Notes under the pieces: generated by a model | What the model was told of the DNA's origin: nothing | Databases searched by the model: none | The model's input: the letters and a program-made list of their open reading frames with translations, nothing else | Program-made: the position numbers and the translations under genes | Shown: positions 34,239 to 41,956 of the stretch, piece by piece | Layout: each line of letters opens with the position of its first letter | Position numbering within the stretch: the first letter of the stretch is position 1 | Source of the DNA: Ancylobacter novellus | GTDB lineage: Bacteria > Pseudomonadota > Alphaproteobacteria > Rhizobiales > Methylopilaceae | Reading direction: 5' to 3' | NCBI GenBank assembly: GCA_003241695.1 | Contig: QFPN01000001.1 | Location: 1 to 64,000, forward strand | Length of the DNA stretch: 64,000 nucleotides

Positions 34239-34840
34239 TGCCGCGCGTCGCGCCGCTGCCGTCCTCCGCGCTGCCGCCCGCCGCCGCCGAGCTCTACGAG
34301 CGCTTCGCCTCCGGCTACGCCGACTTCCGCGATCAGGCGGCGGTGCTGGCGCATTCGCCGGCCGCGCTTGAAGGCCTCTACACGATGCTGCTCGCGCTTC
34401 GGGCGCAGCAGAACCTGCCGCTGCGCTATGTCGAGCTCGCTGTCGTCACCGTCTCGACCATGAACGCCTGCCCCTATTGCGTCAGCCATCACGCGCCGCT
34501 GCTGATGGTCGAGGGGCTGCCGATCGAGGCCATCAAGGCCCTGCCCGGCGTCGATCATCCGGCCTTCGACGAGACCGACCGGCTGGTCGTCGAATACGCC
34601 GCGCTGGTGACGAGCCGGCCGTGGGGCATTCGCGACGACGTCTTCGAGCGGTTGCGCGAAAAATTCACGGAAAGCCAGATCGTCGAGCTGACGCTTCGGA
34701 TCTCGCTCGCCGGCTTCTTCAACCGCTTCAACGAGGCGCTGCAGATCGACGACGGCCGCGCGGCCGCCGCCTTCTCGCTCCCGCGCGTCTCGGAGCCCGA
34801 AGACTCTCCTCCTCCCTCCCAAGACCACACCCTGAGCTGA
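34238..34840 (+). CDS. Carboxymuconolactone decarboxylase / AhpD-like protein
   Basis: A 200-residue helical CMD-fold protein. The redox motif ACPYCVSHHAPLL (about residue 80) has the CxxC followed by His, typical of AhpD-like peroxidase-related proteins. TESQIVELTLRISLAGFFNRFNEAL is the second conserved helix pair. It starts at ATG 34238, sharing a base with the LivM-like stop, and sits inside the importer operon, between permease and binding-protein genes. Proteins of this type are often found with flavin-dependent LLM monooxygenases and may remove peroxide made by uncoupled oxidation. A decarboxylase or other catalytic role is not excluded. Confidence 0.85.
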   Translation: MPRVAPLPSSALPPAAAELYERFASGYADFRDQAAVLAHSPAALEGLYTMLLALRAQQNLPLRYVELAVVTVSTMNACPYCVSHHAPLLMVEGLPIEAIKALPGVDHPAFDETDRLVVEYAALVTSRPWGIRDDVFERLREKFTESQIVELTLRISLAGFFNRFNEALQIDDGRAAAAFSLPRVSEPEDSPPPSQDHTLS

Positions 34841-34853
34841 AGGACGCCAAGCG

Positions 34854-36086
34854 ATGACTGACGGCAAATTCGTGGTGAACCGCCGGACCGTGATGGCCGG
34901 CATGGCGTCGCTTCCGCTCGCCGGCGCGCTCGGCCGCCCAGCGCTGGCGCAAGGCGCGGGCGACGTGCCGCTCGGTATGGTGCTGCCCTTTTCGGGCGCG
35001 ACCGGCGCCTACGGCCCGGCGATGAAACAGGCGGCCGAGCTCGTCGTCTCCAAGGTCAACGGCTCCGGCGGAATCTTAAGCGGCCGGCAGGTCAAGCTCT
35101 TCATCGAGGACTCGGAGACCAGCGCCACCGCGAGCGTCGCGGCGTCCAAGAAACTACTCGAGGTTAACAAGGTCGAGCTCGTCGGCGGGTTCTGGGGCAG
35201 CCCCGAGGCGCTTGCGGCCAAGCCCGTCATTCTGGCGGCCAACAAGGTGCAGATGCTCTCCTGCGCGGCGAACGCCGTCACCGAGGGCGACACCAAGGGG
35301 CTGATCTACCGGCTTCAGGCCAAATCTAGCCAATGGGGCCCGGCGGGCGCCAAGGTGATGGACAAGATCGGCGCCAAGAAGGTCACGGTGCTCGCGCAGC
35401 AGAACCCGTTCATCGTCGCCATGGTCGAGCCCTTCAAGGCCGAAATGAAGAAGATCGGCGGCGAGGTGCTCGACGTCGTGATGTACAATCCGGACCAGGC
35501 GTCCTACCGCGCCGAGGTCGAAAAGGCCTTCGGGCCGGAGCCGGACGCGGTGTTCGTGCTGCCGCTCTTGACCGACATGGTGTCGATCTCGAAGGAGATC
35601 TTCCGCGGCGGCTTCACCTCGAAGGTCGTGTCGCTCGGCACGGGCGCCGACGCGGAAGGCAAGTTCCTGCAGGCGGTCGGTCCCGAGGTCGCCGAGGGCA
35701 TCTATCACCTCCAGCCCTCGCCGCCGATCGACAGCCCGTCCTACGCCCGCTTCGTGAAGGAGATGGGCGCGCCGGAAGGCACGGTGTTCCTGTTCGCCGG
35801 CAACGCCTGGGACCAGATCTGCATCACGGTGCTGGCGATGGAGCACGCCAAGACGCAGGAGGCGGCCGTCTGGACCAAGTCGGTCCGCGAGGTCTGCAAC
35901 CCGCCCGGCGAGGCGGTCGACGACATCGTCGAGGCGCTCAAGATGGTTCGGGCCGGAAAGAAGATCAATTTCAACGGCGCCGGCTGCACCTGCGACTTCG
36001 ACGAGAAGGGCGACAGTCTCAACCGCTCCTTCTACGTCCAGCTCATCAAGGGCGGGAAGAACACGCCGTTCGCCGTTGTGAGCTGA
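34854..36086 (+). CDS. ABC transporter substrate-binding protein, LivJ/Leu-Ile-Val type
   Basis: A 410-residue periplasmic binding protein. The N terminus has a twin-arginine-like signal (VNRRTVMAGMASLPLAGALG) cleaved near ALAQ. The mature part starts VPLGMVLPFSGATGAYGPAMKQAAELVV, the classical first lobe of class I binding proteins. ESWGSPEAL-like and AAEPKSSQWG segments are not exact matches to amino acid binders: the visible residues are VGGFWGSPEALAAK and RLQAKSSQWGPAG, so the ligand may differ. Last gene of the importer operon, 13 nt after the AhpD-like gene. A repeat hairpin follows it before the monooxygenase promoter. Confidence 0.9.
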   Translation: MTDGKFVVNRRTVMAGMASLPLAGALGRPALAQGAGDVPLGMVLPFSGATGAYGPAMKQAAELVVSKVNGSGGILSGRQVKLFIEDSETSATASVAASKKLLEVNKVELVGGFWGSPEALAAKPVILAANKVQMLSCAANAVTEGDTKGLIYRLQAKSSQWGPAGAKVMDKIGAKKVTVLAQQNPFIVAMVEPFKAEMKKIGGEVLDVVMYNPDQASYRAEVEKAFGPEPDAVFVLPLLTDMVSISKEIFRGGFTSKVVSLGTGADAEGKFLQAVGPEVAEGIYHLQPSPPIDSPSYARFVKEMGAPEGTVFLFAGNAWDQICITVLAMEHAKTQEAAVWTKSVREVCNPPGEAVDDIVEALKMVRAGKKINFNGAGCTCDFDEKGDSLNRSFYVQLIKGGKNTPFAVVS

Positions 36087-36116
36087 AGAGGTTCGCACGT
36101 CGCTGACGCAGCGACG

Positions 36117-36215
36117 CCGTCATGCCCGGCGGCAGCCGGGCATCCACGATTTACTGGGATCGTCGAGCGCTACGACGAAGTCGTGGATACCCGCGCGAAG
36201 GCGCGGGCATGACGG
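36117..36215. repeat. Palindromic intergenic repeat, family A (copy at 36.1 kb)
   Basis: CCGTCATGCCCGGC/GCCGGGCATCCACGAT on the left and AAGTCGTGGATACCCGCGC/GCGCGGGCATGACGG on the right form two hairpins inside a larger inverted repeat. It starts 30 bp after the importer operon's last stop and may terminate that transcript. The rest of the 333-bp gap (36087-36419) holds the LysR-type box and promoter described next. Confidence 0.75.
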
Positions 36216-36302
36216 CGGTGGTTCTACGGAATCCGGGACAACGGCGGCGATCCCGCCGCGCCGAAAAGTGCGCCACCGCCCATAAACAAAACTTGGCTTA
36301 TG

Positions 36303-36345
36303 GCAAAACAATATAAATTTGCGTTTGCATGACGCCGGTTACTAT
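36303..36345 (+). promoter_or_regulatory. LysR-type box 2 and promoter of the monooxygenase operon
   Basis: GCAAAACAATATAAATTTGC (36303-36322) repeats box 1 with one change. Its last five bases begin a possible -35 (TTTGCG 36318-36323), with a 16-bp spacer and TACTAT (36340-36345) as -10. A box touching the -35 is the usual arrangement for activation by a LysR protein. Promoter elements are by eye only. Confidence 0.68.
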
Positions 36346-36419
36346 TCTCGACCATGACCGCGGCGCCGGACGGTCAAATACATCCGGACAAAAGCAATAC
36401 ATGCCTGCAAGGGGCGTAG

Positions 36420-37751
36420 ATGAGCCAGAATAAGCCGATCCACTTCTGCGGATTTCTCGTGGCAGGGCCGGTGGTCCACAGCCATGCGATCTGGCGCAAC
36501 CCGGCGCATGAGACGCCGTTCCTGAGCCTCGCGCACTATACGGGCATCGCGAAGACGCTGGAGCGTGGGTTCTTCGACTTCGTGTTCTTCGCCGACCGGC
36601 TCGCGATCGCCGATCGCTACGGCGACAGCCACGAGATGGGGCTTCGCCTCGGAGACCAGGATGCGACCCGCATGGACCCGCTGCCGATCCTCGGCGCGAT
36701 GGCGGCTGTGACGGAGCATCTCGGCCTCGGGGCGACACGCTCGACGACCTACGACGCGCCCTTCAACCTCGCGCGCGAATTCGCCACCCTCGACCACATC
36801 TCCGGCGGCCGCGCGGCCTGGAACGTCGTGACCTCGATGAACGACGGCGAGGCGCTCAATTTCGGCGACGTGCCGCATCTCTCCCATGACGAGCGCTACG
36901 ACCGCGCCGACGAGTTCATGGAGGTGGCGTTCAAGCTCTGGGACAGCTGGGAGCCGGACGCGCTGGTGCTCGACCGGGCGGCGGGCGTCTACGCCGACCC
37001 GTCCAAGGTCCATTACGCCAACCACAAGGGCCAGTGGTTCAAGGCCCGCGGGCCGCTGAACATCCCGCGCAGCCCGCAGGGACGCCCGACCATCATCCAG
37101 GCGGGGTCCTCCGGGCGCGGCAAGGCCTTCGCGGCGCGCTGGTCGGAGGTGATCTTCGCGTTGCAGCCGAGCATGGCGCGCATGACGGCCTTCACCAAGG
37201 ACGTGCGCGCCGCGCTCGAGGCGGCGGGTCGCGCGCCCGACGCCGCACGCGTGATGATGGCCGTGATGCCCTTCATCGGCGAGACCCGCGCGGAGGCCGA
37301 GGCCAAGCGCGACCTGCACGACAGTCTCGTGGATCCTCGCGTCGGCCTTTCGACGCTCGCGGCGCACGCCAATTCCGACTTCGGCGCGCTGCCGCTCGAC
37401 GCCACCATCGACGCGATCGCCTCGAGCGGCAGCCAGGGCAACATGGCCGCGCTGCGCTCGATCGCCGGCGACGGCTCGATGACGATCGCGGACGCCGGCA
37501 AGATCTATGGGCAGGGCGTGATGTGCCCCCGCATCGTCGGCACCGCCGAGGACGTGGCCGACGAGCTCATGACGATCGTCGACAGCGGGGCCGCGGACGG
37601 TTTCGTGATCTCTCCCGCCTTTCTGCCCGACACGTTCGAGGACTTCGTCGACAAGGTCGTCCCCATCCTCCAGGAGCGCGGCCGGGCGCGAACCGCCTAT
37701 CCGGCGGGCTCTCTGCGCGAACGCCTTGCGACCACGGGAGCGCGGCCATGA
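36420..37751 (+). CDS. LLM-class flavin-dependent monooxygenase, nitrilotriacetate monooxygenase (NtaA/SnaA/DszA) family
   Basis: A 443-residue bacterial-luciferase-fold oxygenase. HFCGFLVAGPVVHSHAIWR, FFDFVFFADRLAI, GATRSTTYDAPFNLAREFATLDHISGGRAAWNVVTS (landmarks TYDAPFNLAREF and GRAAWNVVTS) and GRPTIIQAGSSGRGKAFAARW are the hallmarks of the NtaA/DszA/SoxA group. These use reduced FMN from a separate reductase. Such a reductase is the next gene, overlapping by 4 bp. Relatives oxidise nitrilotriacetate, EDTA, thiophene sulfones, pristinamycin precursors or pyrimidines. The actual substrate here is unknown but should be brought in by the adjacent importer. Confidence 0.92.
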   Translation: MSQNKPIHFCGFLVAGPVVHSHAIWRNPAHETPFLSLAHYTGIAKTLERGFFDFVFFADRLAIADRYGDSHEMGLRLGDQDATRMDPLPILGAMAAVTEHLGLGATRSTTYDAPFNLAREFATLDHISGGRAAWNVVTSMNDGEALNFGDVPHLSHDERYDRADEFMEVAFKLWDSWEPDALVLDRAAGVYADPSKVHYANHKGQWFKARGPLNIPRSPQGRPTIIQAGSSGRGKAFAARWSEVIFALQPSMARMTAFTKDVRAALEAAGRAPDAARVMMAVMPFIGETRAEAEAKRDLHDSLVDPRVGLSTLAAHANSDFGALPLDATIDAIASSGSQGNMAALRSIAGDGSMTIADAGKIYGQGVMCPRIVGTAEDVADELMTIVDSGAADGFVISPAFLPDTFEDFVDKVVPILQERGRARTAYPAGSLRERLATTGARP

Positions 37752-38254
37752 GCGCGGCGGTGCGGCCCGTGCCTCAGGAGAGCGCCGATCCGGCCGCCTT
37801 CAAGTCCGCGATGCGCCGCCTCGCAGCCGGGGTCACGGTCGTGACCAGCCGCCACGGCGCGACCGTGAACGGCATGACCGCCACCGCCGTCTGCAGCGTC
37901 AGCGCGGAGCCGCCGCTCGTGCTCATAGTCGTGAACCGGTCGAGCGCCTCGCATGGCGTCATCGCGCGCGGCCGCGCCTTCGCGCTCAACTTTCTGGGCG
38001 ACGGGCAGAGCGGATTGGCGACCTATTTCGCGAGCCGCGACGGAAAGACGTTCGACTCGGTTCCCCATGTCGTCGGGACGACCGGCTGCCCGCTGATCGA
38101 AGGCTGTGCGGCGCGGCTCGATTGCGTGGTCGAGGACCAGCATGATCAGGGGACTCACACGATCTTCGTCGGGCGCGTGCTTCAGGCCGAGACGAGCGAC
38201 AGCGCGCCGCTGGTCTATGGCGACGCGACGTTTCACGGTCTTCGCCCGGCATAG
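37748..38254 (+). CDS. Flavin reductase (NADH:FMN oxidoreductase) partner of the LLM monooxygenase
   Basis: A 168-residue flavin_reduct-domain protein. FKSAMRRLAAGVTVVTSRHGATVNGMTATAVCSVSAEPPLVLIVVN (landmarks MRRLAAGVTVVT, NGMTATAVCSVS and PPLVLIVVN) is the standard N-terminal half. FALNFLGDGQ and the His-containing QGTHTIFVGRV complete the FMN/NADH site. It supplies FMNH2 to the oxygenase encoded immediately upstream; ATG 37748 lies inside that gene's stop. An NtaB/HpaC-type two-component system is therefore encoded by two adjacent, coupled genes. The flavin and nucleotide preference cannot be read from the sequence. Confidence 0.92.
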   Translation: MSAAVRPVPQESADPAAFKSAMRRLAAGVTVVTSRHGATVNGMTATAVCSVSAEPPLVLIVVNRSSASHGVIARGRAFALNFLGDGQSGLATYFASRDGKTFDSVPHVVGTTGCPLIEGCAARLDCVVEDQHDQGTHTIFVGRVLQAETSDSAPLVYGDATFHGLRPA

Positions 38255-38347
38255 GAGCATTACGTTCATGGAAGATGCGGCCGACTGTTTCTAAATCAGC
38301 GTACCGCCATCCACCCAATTAAATGGCGAAAGCCATGCTGAGGGAGC

Positions 38348-38366
38348 CTCCGCCTCTCAGGCGGAG
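38348..38366 (+). terminator. Hairpin downstream of the flavin reductase gene
   Basis: CTCCGCCT, loop CTC, AGGCGGAG: a perfect 8-bp stem 94 nt after the flavin reductase stop, with no T-run. The surrounding 38255-38610 contains no gene I can support; a short open frame at 38323-38574 has no ribosome site or protein-like character. Confidence 0.4.
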
Positions 38367-38610
38367 TAGCGCACGCCTGCCCGCTCCGTCCGACAAACGA
38401 CCGCCTCTGACGTGGAACGGTCATGGACATTTCAGAAAAGCTCCAAGATGCGCATTGGATTCAGGCGGTATAGGGCTCCCATTGAAAGATGTCCTGCGCC
38501 GCCCCCTCGGCGACCGGTCGCGCCAAAGTGAGGAAAAGAACGATTTTTCTCAGTTGTTTATGACGCAAACTTAGACGAACGTCGGGACATCGGCCCTTGG
38601 GGGACACAAG

Positions 38611-38838
38611 ATGAAGCCGGCCAGCTCAATTTCGAAGCGTTTGCTCGAACTTCAGAATTCACTTGAGGTCGATGCGCATTCCGCGAAAGAGCGTGAATTC
38701 ACGATCGTGATGGAAGCTCTCGCTCTTCTGGCGGAAGGCGTCGCCAAGACGAGCCGCGACGTTAAGGAGCTCAGCCAGGAGGTTCGCGGGAAAACGCCTG
38801 CGCCGAAGCCGAAGGCCTTGGCCGCCGTTCGACGCTGA
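38611..38838 (+). CDS. Small hypothetical protein, helical
   Basis: A 75-residue protein that I do not recognise. GGGGGA lies 6 nt before ATG 38611, a good ribosome site. Residues 5-60 look like one or two amphipathic helices with heptad-like leucines (KRLLELQNSL, then MEALALLAEGVAKTSRDVKEL). A basic, proline-rich tail follows (KTPAPKPKALAAVRR). It stands alone between the monooxygenase operon and a converging small gene. Cytoplasmic, no signal or membrane segment. Coding is likely but function is unknown. Confidence 0.55.
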   Translation: MKPASSISKRLLELQNSLEVDAHSAKEREFTIVMEALALLAEGVAKTSRDVKELSQEVRGKTPAPKPKALAAVRR

Positions 38839-38940
38839 CGTTCCCGGCGGACGACCAGGCGATCGACGCATGAGCGCCATGCGCGGGACGCGCAGTGCGG
38901 CCGCGCAGACTCGGTTCGGGACCCGAACCACGCCTCTTTC

Positions 38941-39159
38941 CTAACCTCCGCCGCCGCTGTTCTGGCGGGCGATGATCAGCATCTGTCGGGCGCGCGCCTC
39001 ATAGTCGGTGCGGACGTCGGCTTCCCGCGCCGTCGCGGGCGGCCGACTGGGTTCGGCCGCGCGTTCGTCGGCCTCCCAGTCGAGCACGTCGGGGTGCTCC
39101 TTGCGATAAAGCCAGCGGGCCATCGTCTCGACGACTTCCGGCTTCGGTTCCCATGCCAT
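38941..39159 (-). CDS. Small hypothetical protein
   Basis: A 72-residue protein without a recognised family. It begins MAWEPKPEVVETMARWLYRKEHPD, suggesting a short helical cytoplasmic protein rich in Arg, Glu and Trp. A proline/alanine linker follows, then a second helix (YEARARQMLIIARQ) before a glycine tail. The upstream 110 bp to uppP shows no clear promoter. Codon use is like the neighbours, so it is probably real. Confidence 0.5.
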   Translation of the reverse strand: MAWEPKPEVVETMARWLYRKEHPDVLDWEADERAAEPSRPPATAREADVRTDYEARARQMLIIARQNSGGGG

Positions 39160-39269
39160 CGCACGTCACCGTCTTCCATTCGAAGCAGGCGACAGGATAG
39201 CTTCCTGGAGGCTTTCCAAAAACCGCGACCTTCAGCGAAGGCGCGGGCGATCCAAGGTCGGCCGGGGCC

Positions 39270-40142
39270 TCAGCCGTAGACCATGAGCCCCGCGAGCCCC
39301 GCGGCGCCGACGATCAGACGCCACCAGGCGAAGAACGCGAAGCCATGGCGCGAGATGAAGTCGAGCGCGACCCGCACCACCACGAGCGCGGTCAGGAAGG
39401 CGCAGACGAAGCCGACGCCGACCAGCGCCATGTCGTCGAAGCTCAGCAGCGCGCGGCTCTTGTAGAGATCGTAGGCGAAGGCGCCCGCCATGGTGGGCAT
39501 GGCGAGGAAAAAGGAGAACTCCGCCGCGGCCCGCTTCGAAGCGCCCATCAGCAGCGCGCCGACGATGGTGGAGCCCGACCGAGACACGCCCGGGATCATC
39601 GCGAGACACTGGCAGAAGCCGATCGCAAGGCACATGCGCAGCGGAAACCGCATGGCGTCGTCATATCGCACGTCGGGCTGCGGCGCGCCGGTCCAGCCGC
39701 GCGCCGGTCCGGAGAGGCTTTCGACCGGGATCGTCTCGGGCTTGTGGCGCATGTCGACCCACAGCAGCACGAGGCCGCCGACGATCAGCGCGACGCAGAC
39801 CGTCGTGGGGGATTCGAACAGCACCTGCTTGATGAAGCCATGGAGGGCCGCGCCGATCACGGCCGCCGGCAGGAAGGCGACCAACACGCCAAGGACGAAG
39901 CGTCGCGCCGACGGATCGTAGGGCAGCCGGACCGCCACATTGGTGAGCTTGCCGGCGTAGACCGCGAGGATCGCGAGGATCGCGCCGAGCTGGATCAGCA
40001 CCTCGAAGGTCTTGCCGGTCGACTCGAAGCCGAGAAAATGGCCGAGCAGCAGCAGATGCCCGGTCGACGAAACCGGCAGGAACTCGGTCAGCCCCTCGAC
40101 CACGCCGAGCAGGGCCGCCTCCAACAGGGTCGTCAGGTCCAT
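39270..40142 (-). CDS. uppP: Undecaprenyl-diphosphate phosphatase UppP (BacA)
   Basis: A 290-residue polytopic membrane enzyme that dephosphorylates undecaprenyl pyrophosphate to recycle the lipid carrier for peptidoglycan and other envelope polymers; it can confer bacitracin resistance. The two catalytic motifs are present: ALLGVVEGLTEFLPVSSTGHLLLLG at residues 12-36 (the E-rich/SSTGH motif) and MIPGVSRSGSTIVGALLMG at about 183-201. Length and about eight hydrophobic helices match BacA. It is monocistronic and divergent from the glutathione S-transferase gene. Confidence 0.96.
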   Translation of the reverse strand: MDLTTLLEAALLGVVEGLTEFLPVSSTGHLLLLGHFLGFESTGKTFEVLIQLGAILAILAVYAGKLTNVAVRLPYDPSARRFVLGVLVAFLPAAVIGAALHGFIKQVLFESPTTVCVALIVGGLVLLWVDMRHKPETIPVESLSGPARGWTGAPQPDVRYDDAMRFPLRMCLAIGFCQCLAMIPGVSRSGSTIVGALLMGASKRAAAEFSFFLAMPTMAGAFAYDLYKSRALLSFDDMALVGVGFVCAFLTALVVVRVALDFISRHGFAFFAWWRLIVGAAGLAGLMVYG

Positions 40143-40307
40143 CGCGCCGGTCTCCCCCGAGAACCCGCGGGCGATTCGCTGTTGTCGCGCGGGCGGTGCG
40201 GTTCTATACGGGGCGCCCGCCCCGCGCCATGAGGGCGCCGGCGTTCAGCGGGCGTCCGAAGCGCGTCGGCCACACCTCACCTCGCCGCGCGAGACCCTCC
40301 GGCATCC

Positions 40308-41000
40308 ATGGCGATCCTGTATCATCATCCGCTCTGCCCGCATTCGCGCTTCGTGCGCCTCGCTCTCGCCGAATACGGGCTGGACGCCGATCTGGTCGAG
40401 GAGCGCATCTGGGAGCGGCGCGAGCCCTTCCTGACGCTCAATCCGGCGGGCGCCACCCCGGTGCTCGTCGAGGCCTCGATGCCCTCCGTGCCCGGCGCCG
40501 ACGTCATCGCGGAATATCTCGACGAAACCCGCGGGCTCGCGCTCGGCGACCGGCGGCTTCTGCCGGAATCCCCGCGCGACCGCGTGGAGACCCGGCGGCT
40601 GACCGACTGGTTCAACCGAAAATTCTTCGAGGAAGTCTCGAACCACCTCGTCACCGAGAAGATCTACAAGCGCTTCATGCCGACCAATCTCGGCGGCGGC
40701 GCGCCGGAGATGGCGGCGATCCGCGCGGGCCGCGCCAACATCCGCTACCACCTCAAATATGTCGGCTACCTGATCCGCCAGCGCCGCTGGCTCGCGGGCG
40801 ACCGGCTGACCTACGCCGACCTCGCCGCGGCGGCGCATTTCTCCGTGGTCGACTATCTCGGCGACGTGCCGTGGGACGAGGACGAGACCGCGCGCAACTG
40901 GTACGCCCGCGTGAAGTCGCGCCCCTCGTTCCGCCCGCTGCTCGGCGAGACCATCGCCGGAACCGCGCCGGCGCCGCATTACGCCGATCTCGATTTCTGA
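40308..41000 (+). CDS. Glutathione S-transferase family protein
   Basis: A 230-residue two-domain GST. The thioredoxin-like N-terminal domain begins ILYHHPLCPHSRFVRLALAEYGLDADLVEE, with Pro-x-Ser in the place of the active-site region. NPAGATPVLVEA is the cis-proline segment and PGADVIAEYLDE the glutathione gamma-glutamyl site (acidic residue after Ala). The all-helical C-terminal domain includes LAGDRLTYADLAAAAHFSVVDYL, the N-capping box of GSTs. Cytoplasmic, substrate unknown. A perfect inverted repeat starts 15 bp after its stop. Confidence 0.88.
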   Translation: MAILYHHPLCPHSRFVRLALAEYGLDADLVEERIWERREPFLTLNPAGATPVLVEASMPSVPGADVIAEYLDETRGLALGDRRLLPESPRDRVETRRLTDWFNRKFFEEVSNHLVTEKIYKRFMPTNLGGGAPEMAAIRAGRANIRYHLKYVGYLIRQRRWLAGDRLTYADLAAAAHFSVVDYLGDVPWDEDETARNWYARVKSRPSFRPLLGETIAGTAPAPHYADLDF

Positions 41001-41014
41001 AGCGATTACGTCTT

Positions 41015-41103
41015 GTCCCGGCCTTGAGCCGGGACCCATCAACACAAACGTCTCAAGCGCCTTGCGCCGTCGACGGTTCTGGGTCCCGGCTCAAGGCCGG
41101 GAC
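41015..41103. repeat. Large perfect inverted repeat (24-bp arms)
   Basis: A 24-bp arm at 41015-41038 (beginning GTCCCGGCCTTGAGCCGGGA) is the exact reverse complement of 41080-41103, and each arm also folds on itself through GTCCCGG/CCGGGAC. The 41-bp centre is unrelated. It lies between the GST stop and the nucleotidyltransferase gene and resembles family A in design but not in sequence. Confidence 0.8.
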
Positions 41104-41182
41104 ATGAGGGCGGCGCATCCCGGTTTGATCCGCGGGGACGATCGCGCTATCGGAGCCCCTCTTTCGTTCGAGGCCTTTTCCC

Positions 41183-41932
41183 ATGAAAGCCATCATCCTG
41201 AGCGCCGGCCAGGGCCGCCGTCTGCTTCCGCTGACCGCCGAGACGCCGAAGTGCCTGATCCCGTTCTCAGGGCGGCCGCTGCTCGAATGGCAGGTGCGCT
41301 CGCTCGCCTCCGCGGGCGTCACCGAGGTCGTGGTGGTGACGGGCTTCGAGGCCGCCAAGGTCGACGCCGCGCTCGAGGCGATCTCGCTGCCGGGCGTCAC
41401 GCTTCGCACCACCCACAACCCGTTCTTCGAGCTCGCCGACAATCTCGCGAGCTGCTGGATCGCGCGTCATGAGATGCGCCAGCCGTTCCTGATCCTCAAC
41501 GGCGACACGATGATCGAGCCCGAGATCGCGAAGCGCGTGCTCGCAGATCCCGCGACCGCGCCGATCACCGTCACGATCGACCGCAAGGGCGACTACGACA
41601 GCGACGACATGAAGGTCCGCGACGAAGGCGACCGGCTGCTCGCGATCGGCAAGACGCTGCCGCACGACCTCGTCACTGGCGAGTCGATCGGCTGCCTGCG
41701 CTTCACCGACGAGGGCGCGAAGATCTTCGTCGCCGAGATCGAGCGCTTGCTGCGTTCCGAGGAGGGGCTGAAGCGCTGGTACCTGTCGGCGATCGACGGG
41801 ATCGCGCGCTATCACGCGGGCGCGGTCGGCGTGCGGTCGATCGAGGGGCTCGAATGGAGCGAGCTCGACTTCCCGGCCGACCTCGACCGCGGCGTCAAGA
41901 TGACCGAAGGCTGGACCAAGCGGGGGCTGTGA
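41183..41932 (+). CDS. Nucleotidyltransferase, sugar/choline-phosphate type (LicC-like)
   Basis: A 249-residue GT-A-fold NTP transferase. The nucleotide-binding loop is AIILSAGQGRRLLPLTAETPKCLIPFSGRPLLEWQ (landmarks SAGQGRRLLPLT and PKCLIPF). ILNGDTMIEPEIAKR carries the metal-binding Asp, and a second acidic residue follows in ITVTIDRKGDYDSDDMKV. WSELDFPADLDRG near the C terminus contains the expected second metal Asp, as in LicC and phosphocholine or sugar-phosphate cytidylyltransferases. Monocistronic. It could feed an envelope polymer, and might connect with the choline-kinase-like genes at 26 kb, but that link is speculative. Confidence 0.82.
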   Translation: MKAIILSAGQGRRLLPLTAETPKCLIPFSGRPLLEWQVRSLASAGVTEVVVVTGFEAAKVDAALEAISLPGVTLRTTHNPFFELADNLASCWIARHEMRQPFLILNGDTMIEPEIAKRVLADPATAPITVTIDRKGDYDSDDMKVRDEGDRLLAIGKTLPHDLVTGESIGCLRFTDEGAKIFVAEIERLLRSEEGLKRWYLSAIDGIARYHAGAVGVRSIEGLEWSELDFPADLDRGVKMTEGWTKRGL

Positions 41933-41956
41933 GAAGCGGGCTGCGCGCGGTCCGTT

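Noticed and set aside
38323..38574. 83-codon open frame after the flavin reductase gene
   Set aside because: No ribosome site, no protein-like hydrophobic pattern, and it reads through a hairpin. I treat the stretch as intergenic.
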